A stretch of 64,000 nucleotides of DNA from an uncultured Clostridia bacterium (GCA_934630975.1 CAKTXH010000001.1:40025-104024); one strand, 5' to 3'; numbered from the stretch's first letter, positions 42,875 through 52,107 are shown. Notes: generated from the letters alone by a model not told the origin. A program made the numbers and translations.

Positions 42875-44008
42875 ATGAAGAAAAAACATCCTTTTTTGTA
42901 CAACGTTATTCGCAGATCCATTGTGGTGATTCTGCTGGCAATGATGGTGCTGATGGCCTATAACCAATCTACCGGGTCGCTTGTTTCGCCGGAAGGTTTT
43001 CTGGCCAAGATCATTACGCCGATACAGGGACTTGTTTCTCAGGCCAGTCAGGGCATATCCAATTACCTGTACCGGGTGAAACTGAGAAGTAATATCGAAT
43101 ACGAATACAACCAGCTCAAGGCGCAGAACGACGAATTGACCCTGCGCAGCATCCTTTACGAAGAACTGGAGCAGGAAAATGCGCAGCTTCGTGCTCTGCT
43201 AGGCGAATATGAAACGCGCTCGACGATGAACCCTGTGCTTGCGCGCGTGATCGCCAGCGAAACGGGCAATTATTTTTCCACGTTCACGATCAATAAAGGC
43301 AAAAACGACGGCGTGGATACGCAGATGGCCGTCATTACGTCCGAGGGTCTGGTGGGCTATACGTATGAGGTGTTTGATACCACGTCGAAGGTCATCACGA
43401 TTATCGACGATCAGGCCAGCCTTGCCGCGTTGATTGAAAGCAGCCGCGATCAGGGCGCTGTCAAAGGTACGCTGGGCAGCACGGGAGAGCCGCTCTGCCG
43501 CATGTACTATCTGTCTGCGGACAGTGTGCCCAGGCCGGGCGACCGCGTGATTACATCCGGCGTCGGCGTATCGTTTCCCAAGGGCCTGCTGATTGGGTAT
43601 GTCCGCGAGAGCACCCGCGCTATCGAGGATAATAAGCATTACATTGTCGTAGAACCGGCTGCGGACTTCGAGCATATTGAAAACGTGCTTGTCCTGCGGT
43701 ATTACGCCGATGTTGAAGAAATGCCGGATAACTACGATAATACGGAGATCATCATCGCGCCTGTCGCGACGGCCAGACCGCAGGCTGTGATTGAAGAGGA
43801 TCGACTGACGAACTCTACGCCTGTTCCGCTGCCGGATGCGCCGGGACGCGTGACGCCGACCCCGACGCCCGAAACGCTGGACGTTACGGTTGACGAGGAG
43901 GCGATGGGCGATTTGGCGGATCGAATTGCAACGCCGACGCCCGCGCCGGAAGCCACCGACGACCCGTTTTATGACCCGGAAGATGCGCCGTTCCCGGAAG
44001 ATCTGTAA
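42875..44008 (+). CDS. mreC: Rod shape-determining protein MreC
   Basis: MreC is a bitopic scaffold in the elongasome. The 377-residue protein has a short cytoplasmic N-terminus and one membrane helix (about residues 12-30, SIVVILLAMMVLMAY). A coiled coil runs to about residue 110, followed by the two beta-barrel MreC domain (VIASETGNYFSTFTINKG, GLVGYTYEV). An unusual 80-residue C-terminal tail is rich in Pro/Thr and acidic residues (VTPTPTPETLD, ATPTPAPEATDD). The ATG at 42875 is the first that gives a normal N-terminus. Confidence 0.93.
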   Translation: MKKKHPFLYNVIRRSIVVILLAMMVLMAYNQSTGSLVSPEGFLAKIITPIQGLVSQASQGISNYLYRVKLRSNIEYEYNQLKAQNDELTLRSILYEELEQENAQLRALLGEYETRSTMNPVLARVIASETGNYFSTFTINKGKNDGVDTQMAVITSEGLVGYTYEVFDTTSKVITIIDDQASLAALIESSRDQGAVKGTLGSTGEPLCRMYYLSADSVPRPGDRVITSGVGVSFPKGLLIGYVRESTRAIEDNKHYIVVEPAADFEHIENVLVLRYYADVEEMPDNYDNTEIIIAPVATARPQAVIEEDRLTNSTPVPLPDAPGRVTPTPTPETLDVTVDEEAMGDLADRIATPTPAPEATDDPFYDPEDAPFPEDL

Positions 44009-44030
44009 GCCGACGGCATGAGGTGAAAAG

Positions 44031-44591
44031 ATGTCAAGAGCAATACGGATTGTTATAACGGTGATTCTGGCGTGCATATGCCAGACGGATCTGGTGAAAT
44101 ACATCCGAATCGCGACGATTGCGCCGGACATGCTGACGGTCTTTCTCGTGCTGCTGACGGGCTATACCGGCGCATATGGAGGGTTTTGCGCCGGCAGCCT
44201 GCTGGCAATGCTGTATGACGCGAGCGTGGGCTACGTTCTGGCGATCAATCTGGTATGCTACACGTTTATCGGCTGGGCGGCGCCGATGCTGCGCCGCGCG
44301 ATGAACGTGAAGCTTAGAAAAATGAAACACAAAAGCTATCTGGAATTGATGCTCATTTGCTTTTTTCTGACGCTGATGCGTGAGATCGTCTATATCGGCT
44401 ATCTGTTCCTCATCGGCGCGGAACAGAGCATGGTGACGATTCTGCGCGCGCTGCTGTGTGCTGCGTACAGCGCGGTCATGATTTTGCCCGGCTCGTTTGT
44501 CGTGAATAAAATCATGAGCATCCATCCGTTTAAGAGGGTAAAGGGCGGAGATTTGACGGAGGATTCGGACGTTGCGGGAAACAATCGTTAA
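44031..44591 (+). CDS. mreD: Rod shape-determining protein MreD
   Basis: A 186-residue membrane protein with five to six hydrophobic helices and short loops, the standard MreD layout. The segments ILACICQTDLVKYIRI and TGYTGAYGGFCAGSLLAMLYD correspond to the family's first helices and glycine-rich turn. It partners with MreC in the elongasome. It begins 22 bp after mreC and is followed by the PBP gene. Confidence 0.88.
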   Translation: MSRAIRIVITVILACICQTDLVKYIRIATIAPDMLTVFLVLLTGYTGAYGGFCAGSLLAMLYDASVGYVLAINLVCYTFIGWAAPMLRRAMNVKLRKMKHKSYLELMLICFFLTLMREIVYIGYLFLIGAEQSMVTILRALLCAAYSAVMILPGSFVVNKIMSIHPFKRVKGGDLTEDSDVAGNNR

Positions 44592-44615
44592 ACACTTTCG
44601 GAGGTTTTGTGTTCT

Positions 44616-47150
44616 GTGAATAAGAAGTATCTGGGGCGATATCGGACGATTGCCTGTGTGGTGGCGGTGCTCTTTGGCGTTTTGATTACGCGGCTGTTTA
44701 ATTTGCAGATTGCCGGTTACGAGGATAACCTCGCCAGCGCGGAAAGCAAAAAGACCAAGACGATCACCAGCCAGGGCTCGCGCGGCACCATCATGGACGT
44801 CAACTCGCTGACGCTTGCTTATGATAAGCAGATTTACAATGTGCAGTTCTATCGCGATCCCAATTATACGCCGACCGATATTGATGAAACGACGGGCCGA
44901 ACGGTCAGCCAGTACAAGGTTTATACGGACGCCATCATCAATGTCATTGATATCATTGAAAAAAATGGCGGCACGCTGAGCACGTCGTTCTCCCTTGTGC
45001 AGGATGAAATGACGGGGCTTTGGATATTTACATGGAATAACAACAAGTATACGCAGGCACAGCAGGACGCGCGCGAGAAGATGTGGCGCAGCAATTTCTA
45101 TGTCAGCAGCACCACGGCTTACCCGCAGCAGCAGCTTTTCGAAAAGCTGTGCAGCAAGTACAGAATTCCCGAAGAACTGAGCACGGAGAAGAAAATTCAG
45201 GTGCTCGGCGTTTGGGAAACCATGCAGAATAACGCATTCCTGTCTCAGCCGATTACCATCGCTTCGAATGTCAGCTGGGAAACGGTCATCGAAATCGAAG
45301 CGAAAGCGCTGACGATGGAAGGTATCAGCGTTTCCGTGAGCACACAGCGCGTGTACCCAAACGGTACGTTGGCCTGCCATGTGGTCGGTTACATCGGCAA
45401 GATTCAGAATTACGATACGTATTATGCTTCTTACAAGGATAAAGGCTATGCGCTGTCGGATTTGATCGGTCTTGACGGTGTGGAAAAGACGATGGAAGAT
45501 TGGCTTTCTCCCTGCACCACGCAGCGCGTAGGAAAACGCGTGGTGGAAATCGACCGATACGGCGCGGTGAGCCGGACGCTTTCTTCGACGGAGGCGACGG
45601 ATGGCAACAACATCAAGCTGACCATTGATTCCAACCTCCAGCGCATCGCAGAAAGCGCACTGGAAGAGAACATCAACTATATTCGAGATCAGCAGGAAAT
45701 TTTGCTCAACAGCGACAGCTGGTTGGATACGAACAAGGTGGAACTTCAGGGCACAACGCGCGACTTTGAAACCAACCCGATTCAGTTGGCTGAAAAGGGC
45801 GCTGTGGTTGTGATTGATATGGAGGGCCGGGTTCTGGCGCTGGCGAGCTATCCGCCTTACGACCCCAACGCGTTTATTGTCGGTGGCGAGGCGGCGGCCA
45901 ACATCCTGCTGGATTCCCGAAATCCGCTGGTCAACTATGCAATCGGCTCCCGCGATACGCCCGGCTCTATTTTTAAGATGGTTACAGCGACGGCGGGGTT
46001 GATGAACGGTCAGCTTACGCTGTCCGAGCAGATCAGCGACGAAGGCAAATTTGATAAATATGATCAGACGAATCCGCCGCGCTGCTGGTTGAACCAGAAG
46101 AGACTGAGCCAGCACGCCAACCAGACGGTGGTTGAGGGCATTACACATTCCTGCAACTACTTCTTCTATACGGTGGGGTCGCGCCTGTATGAGAAGACGG
46201 ATGATCAGCTCTATAAGACGGCGGCGCTTTACGGCCTGACGACCAAGACGGGCATCGACCTGCCGGGCGAGCTTCAGGGCTATGTGGCCAGCCAGACAAC
46301 GCTGTATGACAAGAACAAAGCCATCAGCGCTTCGGAGCAATCGACGTGGAGACCTTCGATCGTCTTTAACAACATCAAAAAGCACCTCATTGACGTCGGC
46401 GAGCAGTATAACATGACCTTCGATGAGGAAAAGCTGAACAAATGCGTAAAGCGGCTGATGGATATGGCCGTTGACTACAACCAGAAAGATTGGCTGCCGG
46501 AAATCCGAACCATCCTGATGGAAGAGCTGGATATGCCGCGCGAACTCGTTTACCTGCAGATTGTAGCCGGTGATACCTACATCATGCTGAACGAAATTAA
46601 GTGGGGCGGTTCGGAGGCGATCATGGCCGCGGTTGGTCAGTCGATCACCACGGTGACGCCGGTTGCGATGGCGCGCTATGTGGCGGCGGTTGCGAACGGC
46701 GGCAAGGTGTATGACCTGCGGTTGATCGACTCCATTATCTCCCCGGATGGCGAAGTGCTCAGCGAAAGCACGCCGATTCTGGCTTCTGAAATCGAAGGCG
46801 AAGGCGTGCAGGAATATCTGGCGGCGCTGCGAGAAGGCATGAGCGGCGTTACCGGCGACGACGGTACTGCTGCGAAGTTCTATAAGGGCGAATATGACGC
46901 GGTTGGTAAGAAGATGGGCGCTAAAACGGGTACGGCAGAAAAGACGAACATCGACCTTGAAAACAACGCGTGGATGGTTGCTTTTGCGCCGTATGACGAT
47001 CCGCAAATCGCTGTCTGCGTCTATATTCCGCATGGTTACAGCGGATCGTATTGTTCCATTACAATCCGTGAAATTTTGAAGTATTATCTGGATCACATGG
47101 GGCTGGATAGCGAGGATATCATGCCGCCCTCCAATGCTTTGGCCTATTGA
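44616..47150 (+). CDS. mrdA: Class B penicillin-binding protein 2 (elongation transpeptidase)
   Basis: The 844-residue transpeptidase has one N-terminal membrane helix (about residues 8-28) and a large PBP dimerisation domain. Its catalytic domain carries SIFK (near residue 451), SCN (near 512) and KTGT (near 770), the three active-site motifs. It is longer than typical MrdA, with inserts near residues 110-200 and 590-680. Position between mreD and rodA argues for PBP2 of the Rod complex. SpoVD-like use cannot be excluded. The GTG at 44616 lies 11 bases after GGAGG. Confidence 0.9.
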   Translation: MNKKYLGRYRTIACVVAVLFGVLITRLFNLQIAGYEDNLASAESKKTKTITSQGSRGTIMDVNSLTLAYDKQIYNVQFYRDPNYTPTDIDETTGRTVSQYKVYTDAIINVIDIIEKNGGTLSTSFSLVQDEMTGLWIFTWNNNKYTQAQQDAREKMWRSNFYVSSTTAYPQQQLFEKLCSKYRIPEELSTEKKIQVLGVWETMQNNAFLSQPITIASNVSWETVIEIEAKALTMEGISVSVSTQRVYPNGTLACHVVGYIGKIQNYDTYYASYKDKGYALSDLIGLDGVEKTMEDWLSPCTTQRVGKRVVEIDRYGAVSRTLSSTEATDGNNIKLTIDSNLQRIAESALEENINYIRDQQEILLNSDSWLDTNKVELQGTTRDFETNPIQLAEKGAVVVIDMEGRVLALASYPPYDPNAFIVGGEAAANILLDSRNPLVNYAIGSRDTPGSIFKMVTATAGLMNGQLTLSEQISDEGKFDKYDQTNPPRCWLNQKRLSQHANQTVVEGITHSCNYFFYTVGSRLYEKTDDQLYKTAALYGLTTKTGIDLPGELQGYVASQTTLYDKNKAISASEQSTWRPSIVFNNIKKHLIDVGEQYNMTFDEEKLNKCVKRLMDMAVDYNQKDWLPEIRTILMEELDMPRELVYLQIVAGDTYIMLNEIKWGGSEAIMAAVGQSITTVTPVAMARYVAAVANGGKVYDLRLIDSIISPDGEVLSESTPILASEIEGEGVQEYLAALREGMSGVTGDDGTAAKFYKGEYDAVGKKMGAKTGTAEKTNIDLENNAWMVAFAPYDDPQIAVCVYIPHGYSGSYCSITIREILKYYLDHMGLDSEDIMPPSNALAY

Positions 47151-47165
47151 GATCGGAGTGCAGGA

Positions 47166-47876
47166 ATGGCGAAAATTTATGCTGTGTGCTCGGGGTGCGG
47201 CGGCGTCGGAAAGACGACGATTGCGCTTGCGCTGGCGGTCAGCGCGGCCAAACGTGGCAAACGGACGATTCTGCTCGACGCATCCGGCGTGAGCCGCGCA
47301 TGCGACTTGGCGCTTGGGCTTGAAAATGTGGTCGTTCTGGATATGGCGGATGTTGCGAATCGGCAGGCCGGTCTTGAAGCCGCCTTATATAAAGCGCCGA
47401 AGTATGAAAATCTGCGGTTTGCCTGCGCGTCGCTTTACGACGATGTGACGGTGATGGAGTTGACGAGTACAATGCTCGCGCTTCATTCGCTTTGCGAGGT
47501 GCTGGTTATCGACTGTCAGACGGGCTGTTTCGCAATGGGACGCGAGCTGCTGGGGCAGGATGATATCCGCATTGTTGTGACCTGCCCGGATGACGTTTCG
47601 ATTCGCGCCAGCGAGCGCATGTTAACCAAGGCCGGAATCGGCATGGAAGAAAGGCGGCTTGTCGTCAACCGTGCGGAAGCGCAGCGTGTTCGCAAAAAGA
47701 CGCAATATGATGCGAAAACGGTGGAAATGACGCTGGATTGCCCGCTGGCGGGCTGCGTCCCCGAGGATGATTCGATTGCCGTCTGTTCACAAAAGGGACG
47801 AATTGCATTGGAGTGTGACGGCCCTGCGCGCAGAGCGCTTGCGCAGCTGACGGATGCGCTGTTGAGCGGGGTCTGA
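47166..47876 (+). CDS. MinD-like P-loop ATPase with altered signature lysine
   Basis: A 236-residue ParA/MinD family ATPase. The deviant Walker A reads SGCGGVGKTT. The second lysine (Lys16) is kept, but Cys11 stands where MinD and ParA have the signature lysine used across the dimer. The switch regions are LLDASG and VLVIDCQTG. The C-terminus (LAQLTDALLSGV) lacks the clear amphipathic membrane helix of MinD. It lies where minCD sits in Bacillus, but no minC is found in this window. A division-site or related positioning role is inferred from family and place only. Confidence 0.75.
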   Translation: MAKIYAVCSGCGGVGKTTIALALAVSAAKRGKRTILLDASGVSRACDLALGLENVVVLDMADVANRQAGLEAALYKAPKYENLRFACASLYDDVTVMELTSTMLALHSLCEVLVIDCQTGCFAMGRELLGQDDIRIVVTCPDDVSIRASERMLTKAGIGMEERRLVVNRAEAQRVRKKTQYDAKTVEMTLDCPLAGCVPEDDSIAVCSQKGRIALECDGPARRALAQLTDALLSGV

Positions 47877-47894
47877 TAACAAGGAGATCAAGGC

Positions 47895-49064
47895 ATGTTT
47901 TTTTCAGAAAATAACAGGCTGTCCAAGCCGCACTTTGACTGGCTGCTGCTGGTGGCGAGTTATCTGCTTGCGCTGTATGGAGTGCTGGCCATCACCATAG
48001 CGAATTATGACCCGTCGCTCGGCTCGGATCGCTCGCTTCAGGATCTGGTCATGGACGCGAACAATGGCCGCCTTCAGCTGATGTGGGTTGTGGTGAGCAT
48101 GGTGGTCGTGGCGATCATCATGTCGATTAACTATAACATCATCGGGCGGCTGTGGCCGGTGATTTATTTCGTGGATGTATTGCTGCTGGGCCTGGTGCTG
48201 ACAACCTCGAAGATCAACGGCGTCAGCGGCTGGTTCCAATTTCTGGATCGTACATTCCAGCCTTCCGAGCTGGCAAAACTGGCGCTGATCATCACACTTT
48301 CCAAAGCGCTGACGCGTTACCCGGACAGGCCGATTCCGAATTTCCGATACTTTGTTTATATCTGCATCCATTTCGGCATCCCCGCGCTGCTCATTGCGGC
48401 GCAGCCAGATATCGGTACGTTGATGGTTTTCTGCGTTATCTTCGTTGCGCTTTTGTTTGTTTCGGGGTTTGAACTTAAATGGATGTTCCTGCTTGGCGGC
48501 ATTGTCGCCGCAGGGCTTACGCCAATCATTTTCTATCTGGCTTCTACGAATAACTTTCGCTGGCTGCGTCTGGTTGCGTTCATGAACCCGGAGTCGGATC
48601 CGACCGGCAGCAGTTACCAGATCGTCAATTCGAAAATCACGGTCGGCTCGGGCGGATTGTATGGCAAGGGCGCATGGGCTGAAGGCACGTTGACGCACCT
48701 CAACTATGTGCCGGAAAACCATACGGATTTTATCTTCTCTGTTGTCGGCGAAACGCTGGGCTTTGTCGGGGCGCTGGTGCTGCTGGCACTCTATGCATTC
48801 GTGATTTACCGCATGCTGGTGCTGGCTTTCCACACCAATGATAAATTCGGTCAGTTGATCATCGTCGGCGTGATGGCTATGCTGCTTTTCCACGTGTACG
48901 AAAACATTGGCATGTGCATCGGCGTGATGCCCATCACGGGAATTCCGCTTCCGTTTATCAGCTATGGCGGAACGAACTTGGTTGTGAATATGGCCGGCGT
49001 GGGGCTTGTGCTCAATGTCACTCAACATAAGAGCTCGGTGGATTTGAAGAATAAACGCGCGTAG
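47895..49064 (+). CDS. rodA: SEDS glycan polymerase RodA
   Basis: RodA polymerises peptidoglycan with PBP2 in the Rod complex. The 389-residue protein has about ten membrane helices. It carries the SEDS motifs 'QPSELAKLALIITL', 'AAQPDIGTLM', 'GLYGKGAWAEGTLTHLNYVPENHTDF' with the catalytic aspartate region, and 'GIPLPFISYGGT' at the end. Being paired with PBP2 and mreBCD, it is RodA rather than FtsW or SpoVE. AAGGAG precedes the ATG. Confidence 0.93.
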   Translation: MFFSENNRLSKPHFDWLLLVASYLLALYGVLAITIANYDPSLGSDRSLQDLVMDANNGRLQLMWVVVSMVVVAIIMSINYNIIGRLWPVIYFVDVLLLGLVLTTSKINGVSGWFQFLDRTFQPSELAKLALIITLSKALTRYPDRPIPNFRYFVYICIHFGIPALLIAAQPDIGTLMVFCVIFVALLFVSGFELKWMFLLGGIVAAGLTPIIFYLASTNNFRWLRLVAFMNPESDPTGSSYQIVNSKITVGSGGLYGKGAWAEGTLTHLNYVPENHTDFIFSVVGETLGFVGALVLLALYAFVIYRMLVLAFHTNDKFGQLIIVGVMAMLLFHVYENIGMCIGVMPITGIPLPFISYGGTNLVVNMAGVGLVLNVTQHKSSVDLKNKRA

Positions 49065-49078
49065 TTCTGATGAAAAGT

Positions 49079-49115
49079 CCCTCCGCATAGGGTTGAGCAG
49101 AAATGTGAAGGAGGG
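49079..49115 (+). promoter_or_regulatory. Possible hairpin masking the spoIVFA ribosome binding site
   Basis: CCCTCC (49079-49084) is exactly complementary to GGAGGG (49110-49115), the Shine-Dalgarno of spoIVFA. The 25-nt loop weakens it, so it is offered as a possible translational control only. Confidence 0.35.
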
Positions 49116-49124
49116 CGAAGCGGC

Positions 49125-49772
49125 ATGGACAACGGCAAGCGAAAAGTGGTCATGGCGCAGATGAAGCCGCGAGAGCGGCATGAATGGACAAAGAAAACGC
49201 CTCATCGGAGGCGATTGAAATGGGATAAGCGGCTGCTGAGAAGGTCTGTGCCTCTGGCGGCCGCTTTTCTTTGCATCGGCGCTGCGGCTGTTACAACGGC
49301 GTTGTTTGGCGATGATGTTCAGGCGGTTATGAGTCACGTAACGGCTGGATTTGAATATGATGAAACGTTGGGCCGGCTGCAATTTGTCAGCAACATTCTG
49401 CCGGAAAGCGCGATGGTTTTTCTCACAGGCGGCGATGAAGCGCAAACTTGTGCGGCAATTCTGCCGACGGAAACGACGCTTCTTCACGCATGGAGCCAGG
49501 ATGAACCGTGGATGGAATATGAAGGGGACGGCGAGATTAGCAGCTGTATGGCGGGCGAAGTGATGAACACGGTTAAAAACAGGCAGAATGAATATACGGT
49601 GCGTATTTTGCATCAAGACGGCTATGAGTCGGTTTACAGCGGGTTAAGCAATGTCTGCGTACAGGAGGGGCAGAGCGTGGCTTCCGGCACAGCAATCGGC
49701 ACAATGGCAGGCGTTGCCGCTTTTGAATTAAGAAAAGACGGGCTGTCCGTAATGCCTGTATTTGGCCGGTGA
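49125..49772 (+). CDS. spoIVFA: SpoIVFA-like stage IV sporulation protein
   Basis: A 215-residue membrane-anchored protein. A basic N-terminus (about 40 residues) is followed by one helix (VPLAAAFLCIGAAAVTTALF) and an extracytoplasmic domain. That domain ends in a degenerate LytM/M23 module (GYESVYSGLSNVCVQEGQSV, then GTAIGTM). In Bacillus SpoIVFA holds and regulates the protease SpoIVFB in the outer forespore membrane. Here the stop overlaps the spoIVFB GTG. The M23 metal ligands are not preserved, as expected for this family. Confidence 0.82.
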   Translation: MDNGKRKVVMAQMKPRERHEWTKKTPHRRRLKWDKRLLRRSVPLAAAFLCIGAAAVTTALFGDDVQAVMSHVTAGFEYDETLGRLQFVSNILPESAMVFLTGGDEAQTCAAILPTETTLLHAWSQDEPWMEYEGDGEISSCMAGEVMNTVKNRQNEYTVRILHQDGYESVYSGLSNVCVQEGQSVASGTAIGTMAGVAAFELRKDGLSVMPVFGR

Positions 49773-50653
49773 AACTGAAAATACATCCGCTTTGCGCAGT
49801 TTATTTTCTGAGCATTGCGGTTTTCAATTCCATATGGGCTTGTATGGGCGCGGTTTTTGCGCTGGCGATGCATGAGCTTGCCCATTTAATTGTAGGGTAT
49901 TGGCTGGGCGAAAGCGCTGAATCCATCGAATTTACGCCGTTCGGCGGTGTGATTCGATATCCACCCGGCGTAAGCCCGAAGAAGGGGATTCGCGGGTTGG
50001 CCGTTGCCGCGGCAGGGCCGTTTGCGAATTATGCGACGCTGTGGGCGTTGTCTCTGCCGTGGGCAAAAGACCTCCTGCCGCAGCCGTTCTTACAGCAGGC
50101 GCTTTTCATGCATGCGGGCATGCTTTTTCTCAACCTTCTGCCGGTTTTGCCGCTGGACGGCGGGCGAATGGTCTTTTGCGTCGGATACTATGTGTTTCCG
50201 ATTGCCGCGCTGACGAAAGCGCTGTCTATGGGCGGCGTGATCGCTGGGCTGCTGATGGCTGCGTTGAGCGTCTATGGCGCGATTGCGTGGGGAAAGCTGA
50301 ACCTTTCCTTGCTGCTTGTCGGCGGTTATCTTGTCGTTTATGCCTGCCGAAACCGCTCGATTCTATGGTCTGAAAACCTGTATGCGCTTTTGCAGGAACG
50401 CAGAGGGGATGAAAAAATGCCGATGGCGGTCAAGTTGTATGAAGCTGCGCCGGAAATGAGGCTTCTGTCGTTTGTGGATGCGATTGCGGATAGCCGTGCG
50501 GCTCTTTTTCGAATTGGAGAAAGGTGGGTGGATGAAAAGCAGGTGATCCGAGCATTGATGCGCAATCCCCACGCGACAGCGGCGGAAATGCTCGAAAAAG
50601 CGGATAACTTTCATGAAAATGATGGGAAGTGCTTGCAACATCAACCGCTGTGA
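49769..50653 (+). CDS. spoIVFB: SpoIVFB-like site-2 intramembrane metalloprotease (M50)
   Basis: SpoIVFB cleaves pro-sigma-K in the mother cell. The 294-residue protein has the zinc motif HELAH (residues 35-39) inside a membrane helix and the third-ligand motif LPLDGGRMVF near residue 128. About six helices fill residues 8-200. A cytoplasmic C-terminal CBS-like portion (residues 200-294) may sense ATP as in Bacillus. The GTG start overlaps spoIVFA's stop (GTGA). Its presence predicts a sigma-K cascade in this organism. Confidence 0.88.
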   Translation: MKLKIHPLCAVYFLSIAVFNSIWACMGAVFALAMHELAHLIVGYWLGESAESIEFTPFGGVIRYPPGVSPKKGIRGLAVAAAGPFANYATLWALSLPWAKDLLPQPFLQQALFMHAGMLFLNLLPVLPLDGGRMVFCVGYYVFPIAALTKALSMGGVIAGLLMAALSVYGAIAWGKLNLSLLLVGGYLVVYACRNRSILWSENLYALLQERRGDEKMPMAVKLYEAAPEMRLLSFVDAIADSRAALFRIGERWVDEKQVIRALMRNPHATAAEMLEKADNFHENDGKCLQHQPL

Positions 50654-50700
50654 GATACAATAATACGGAAGAATGGATTAAGAAGTGAGAGGGTAAAGCT

Positions 50701-51891
50701 TTGAGCGAAACACAGACAACAGCGGTTCATCCGCTTGAAGAGATGGGCATCAGCCGAGAGGTTGTTCAGGCTTTTGATTGGATGGGTTTTCAAAACCTGA
50801 CGGCTATTCAGCAGAAGTGTATTCCGCTGATGATGGATGGGCACGACATCATTGCGATTGCGCCGACGGGAACCGGCAAAACGCTGGGTTTCGGCATACC
50901 GATGCTTGAATATGTCAATCTGGATGACAGCAACATTCAAGAGGTTGTGCTTGCGCCGACCCGCGAATTGGCCCAGCAGATTGCCGATGAATTGACCAAT
51001 CTGGCGCATTTCATCAAGGGTTTGAAAATTGCCGTGATTTATGGCGGTCAGCCGTTTGGCAAGCAGATGAGCGCGCTGAACCGAAAGCCGCAGGTGCTTG
51101 TCGCTACGCCGGGGCGCCTGCTTGATCACATGCAGCGGGGCAATATCCGCCTGGGTACGGTGCATACGATGGTGCTGGATGAAGCGGATGAAATGCTGAA
51201 AATGGGCTTTGTGCAGGACGTTGAAAAGATCATCGAAAGCGCGGATCCCAATCGCCAGCTGGTGATGTTCAGCGCGACGACCAATCAGGATGTGCTGACG
51301 GTTTCGTGGAAGTATCAGCATGATCCGATTGAAATCGTCGTGCAGGCTCAGGCAGAAAATAAGCCGAACATTACGCAGTATATCATTGAATCCGATCAGA
51401 AGCAAAAATACGAGCACCTGCTTTATCTGCTCGATTCGGATCAGTATAAGCGCGTGATGATCTTCTGCAACACCAAGGATATGACGGCAAGGCTTTGCGA
51501 GCGCTTGAAAAAAGCGGGCTATCAGGCGGAATGTCTCCACGGCGATGTGCGCCAGTCCCTTCGGGATAAGGTGATGTCCGGCTTCAGAAAAGGCGAATTT
51601 GAAATCTTGGTGGCGACGGACGTTGCGGCGCGCGGCATTGACGTAGACGATGTGGAAGCCGTGTTTAATTATGATCTGCCGGATAAGCAGGAGTTTTACG
51701 TCCATCGAATTGGGCGCACGGGGCGCGCGAAACGCGCAGGCGTGAGCTTCTCGTTTGTCAGCTTCCGGGACAGCATCCGTATGGATGAAATTCTCAAGTA
51801 CATCGACAGCAAGCCGATTTCACTCGTTTTCGATGAGTTTGGAACGCTCTGTTACAAAGAAGACGGCAAGCCTTTCCTTGAAAATGCATAA
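50701..51891 (+). CDS. DEAD-box ATP-dependent RNA helicase
   Basis: The 396-residue protein holds both RecA-like helicase domains and almost nothing more. It has the Q motif (NLTAIQQKCIPLMM), motif I APTGTGKT, PTRELAQQ, TPGRLLDH, DEAD (VLDEADEML), SAT (FSATT), ARGIDV and HRIGRTGR. It resembles CshA/CshB/RhlE-type helicases used in mRNA turnover and ribosome assembly but lacks their long C-terminal tail. The TTG at 50701 follows GAGGG. A strong terminator follows. Confidence 0.93.
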   Translation: MSETQTTAVHPLEEMGISREVVQAFDWMGFQNLTAIQQKCIPLMMDGHDIIAIAPTGTGKTLGFGIPMLEYVNLDDSNIQEVVLAPTRELAQQIADELTNLAHFIKGLKIAVIYGGQPFGKQMSALNRKPQVLVATPGRLLDHMQRGNIRLGTVHTMVLDEADEMLKMGFVQDVEKIIESADPNRQLVMFSATTNQDVLTVSWKYQHDPIEIVVQAQAENKPNITQYIIESDQKQKYEHLLYLLDSDQYKRVMIFCNTKDMTARLCERLKKAGYQAECLHGDVRQSLRDKVMSGFRKGEFEILVATDVAARGIDVDDVEAVFNYDLPDKQEFYVHRIGRTGRAKRAGVSFSFVSFRDSIRMDEILKYIDSKPISLVFDEFGTLCYKEDGKPFLENA

Positions 51892-51896
51892 AAACA

Positions 51897-51930
51897 GGCG
51901 TCAGCGGCAAAAAGAAAAGCCGCTGACGCC
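51897..51930. terminator. Bidirectional terminator after the helicase gene
   Basis: A perfect 12-bp inverted repeat GGCGTCAGCGGC/GCCGCTGACGCC has a 10-nt loop and T5 on the plus side. It overlaps the last codons of the small minus-strand gene. Confidence 0.85.
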
Positions 51931-52107
51931 GCTTTTTGCAAGCAAAGCCAGATATTCGCTCTCGGAGATTGGCGCGTGAAGCAGCAGAAGCAGCTCACCG
52001 CCCTTGATATCAACGCGGCGCACCTGCGGCAGGTTTTCCAGCAGGGCGCGCGCCTGATTGCGGGAATCTGCGGAACCATAAAGCTGCAAAGATTGACAAA
52101 AGGCCAT
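51901..52107 (-). CDS. Small protein with heavy-metal-associated-like fold, unknown
   Basis: A 68-residue protein (MAFCQSLQLYGSADSRNQ...). The alternating pattern (LYGSADSRNQARALLENLPQ, then VRRVDIKGGELLLLLH, then an alpha helix and a Phe-rich end) suggests a beta-alpha-beta-beta-alpha-beta ferredoxin-like fold such as HMA-type domains, without the CxxC metal motif. The ATG at 52107 follows GGAGGGA. Its 3' end lies in the helicase terminator, so the two genes share a termination hairpin. Function unknown. Confidence 0.6.
   Translation of the reverse strand: MAFCQSLQLYGSADSRNQARALLENLPQVRRVDIKGGELLLLLHAPISESEYLALLAKSGVSGFSFCR

Noticed and set aside
44034..47096. A 1020-codon open frame on the minus strand
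   Set aside because: It is antisense to mreD and the PBP gene. It has low-complexity basic composition and no domain.
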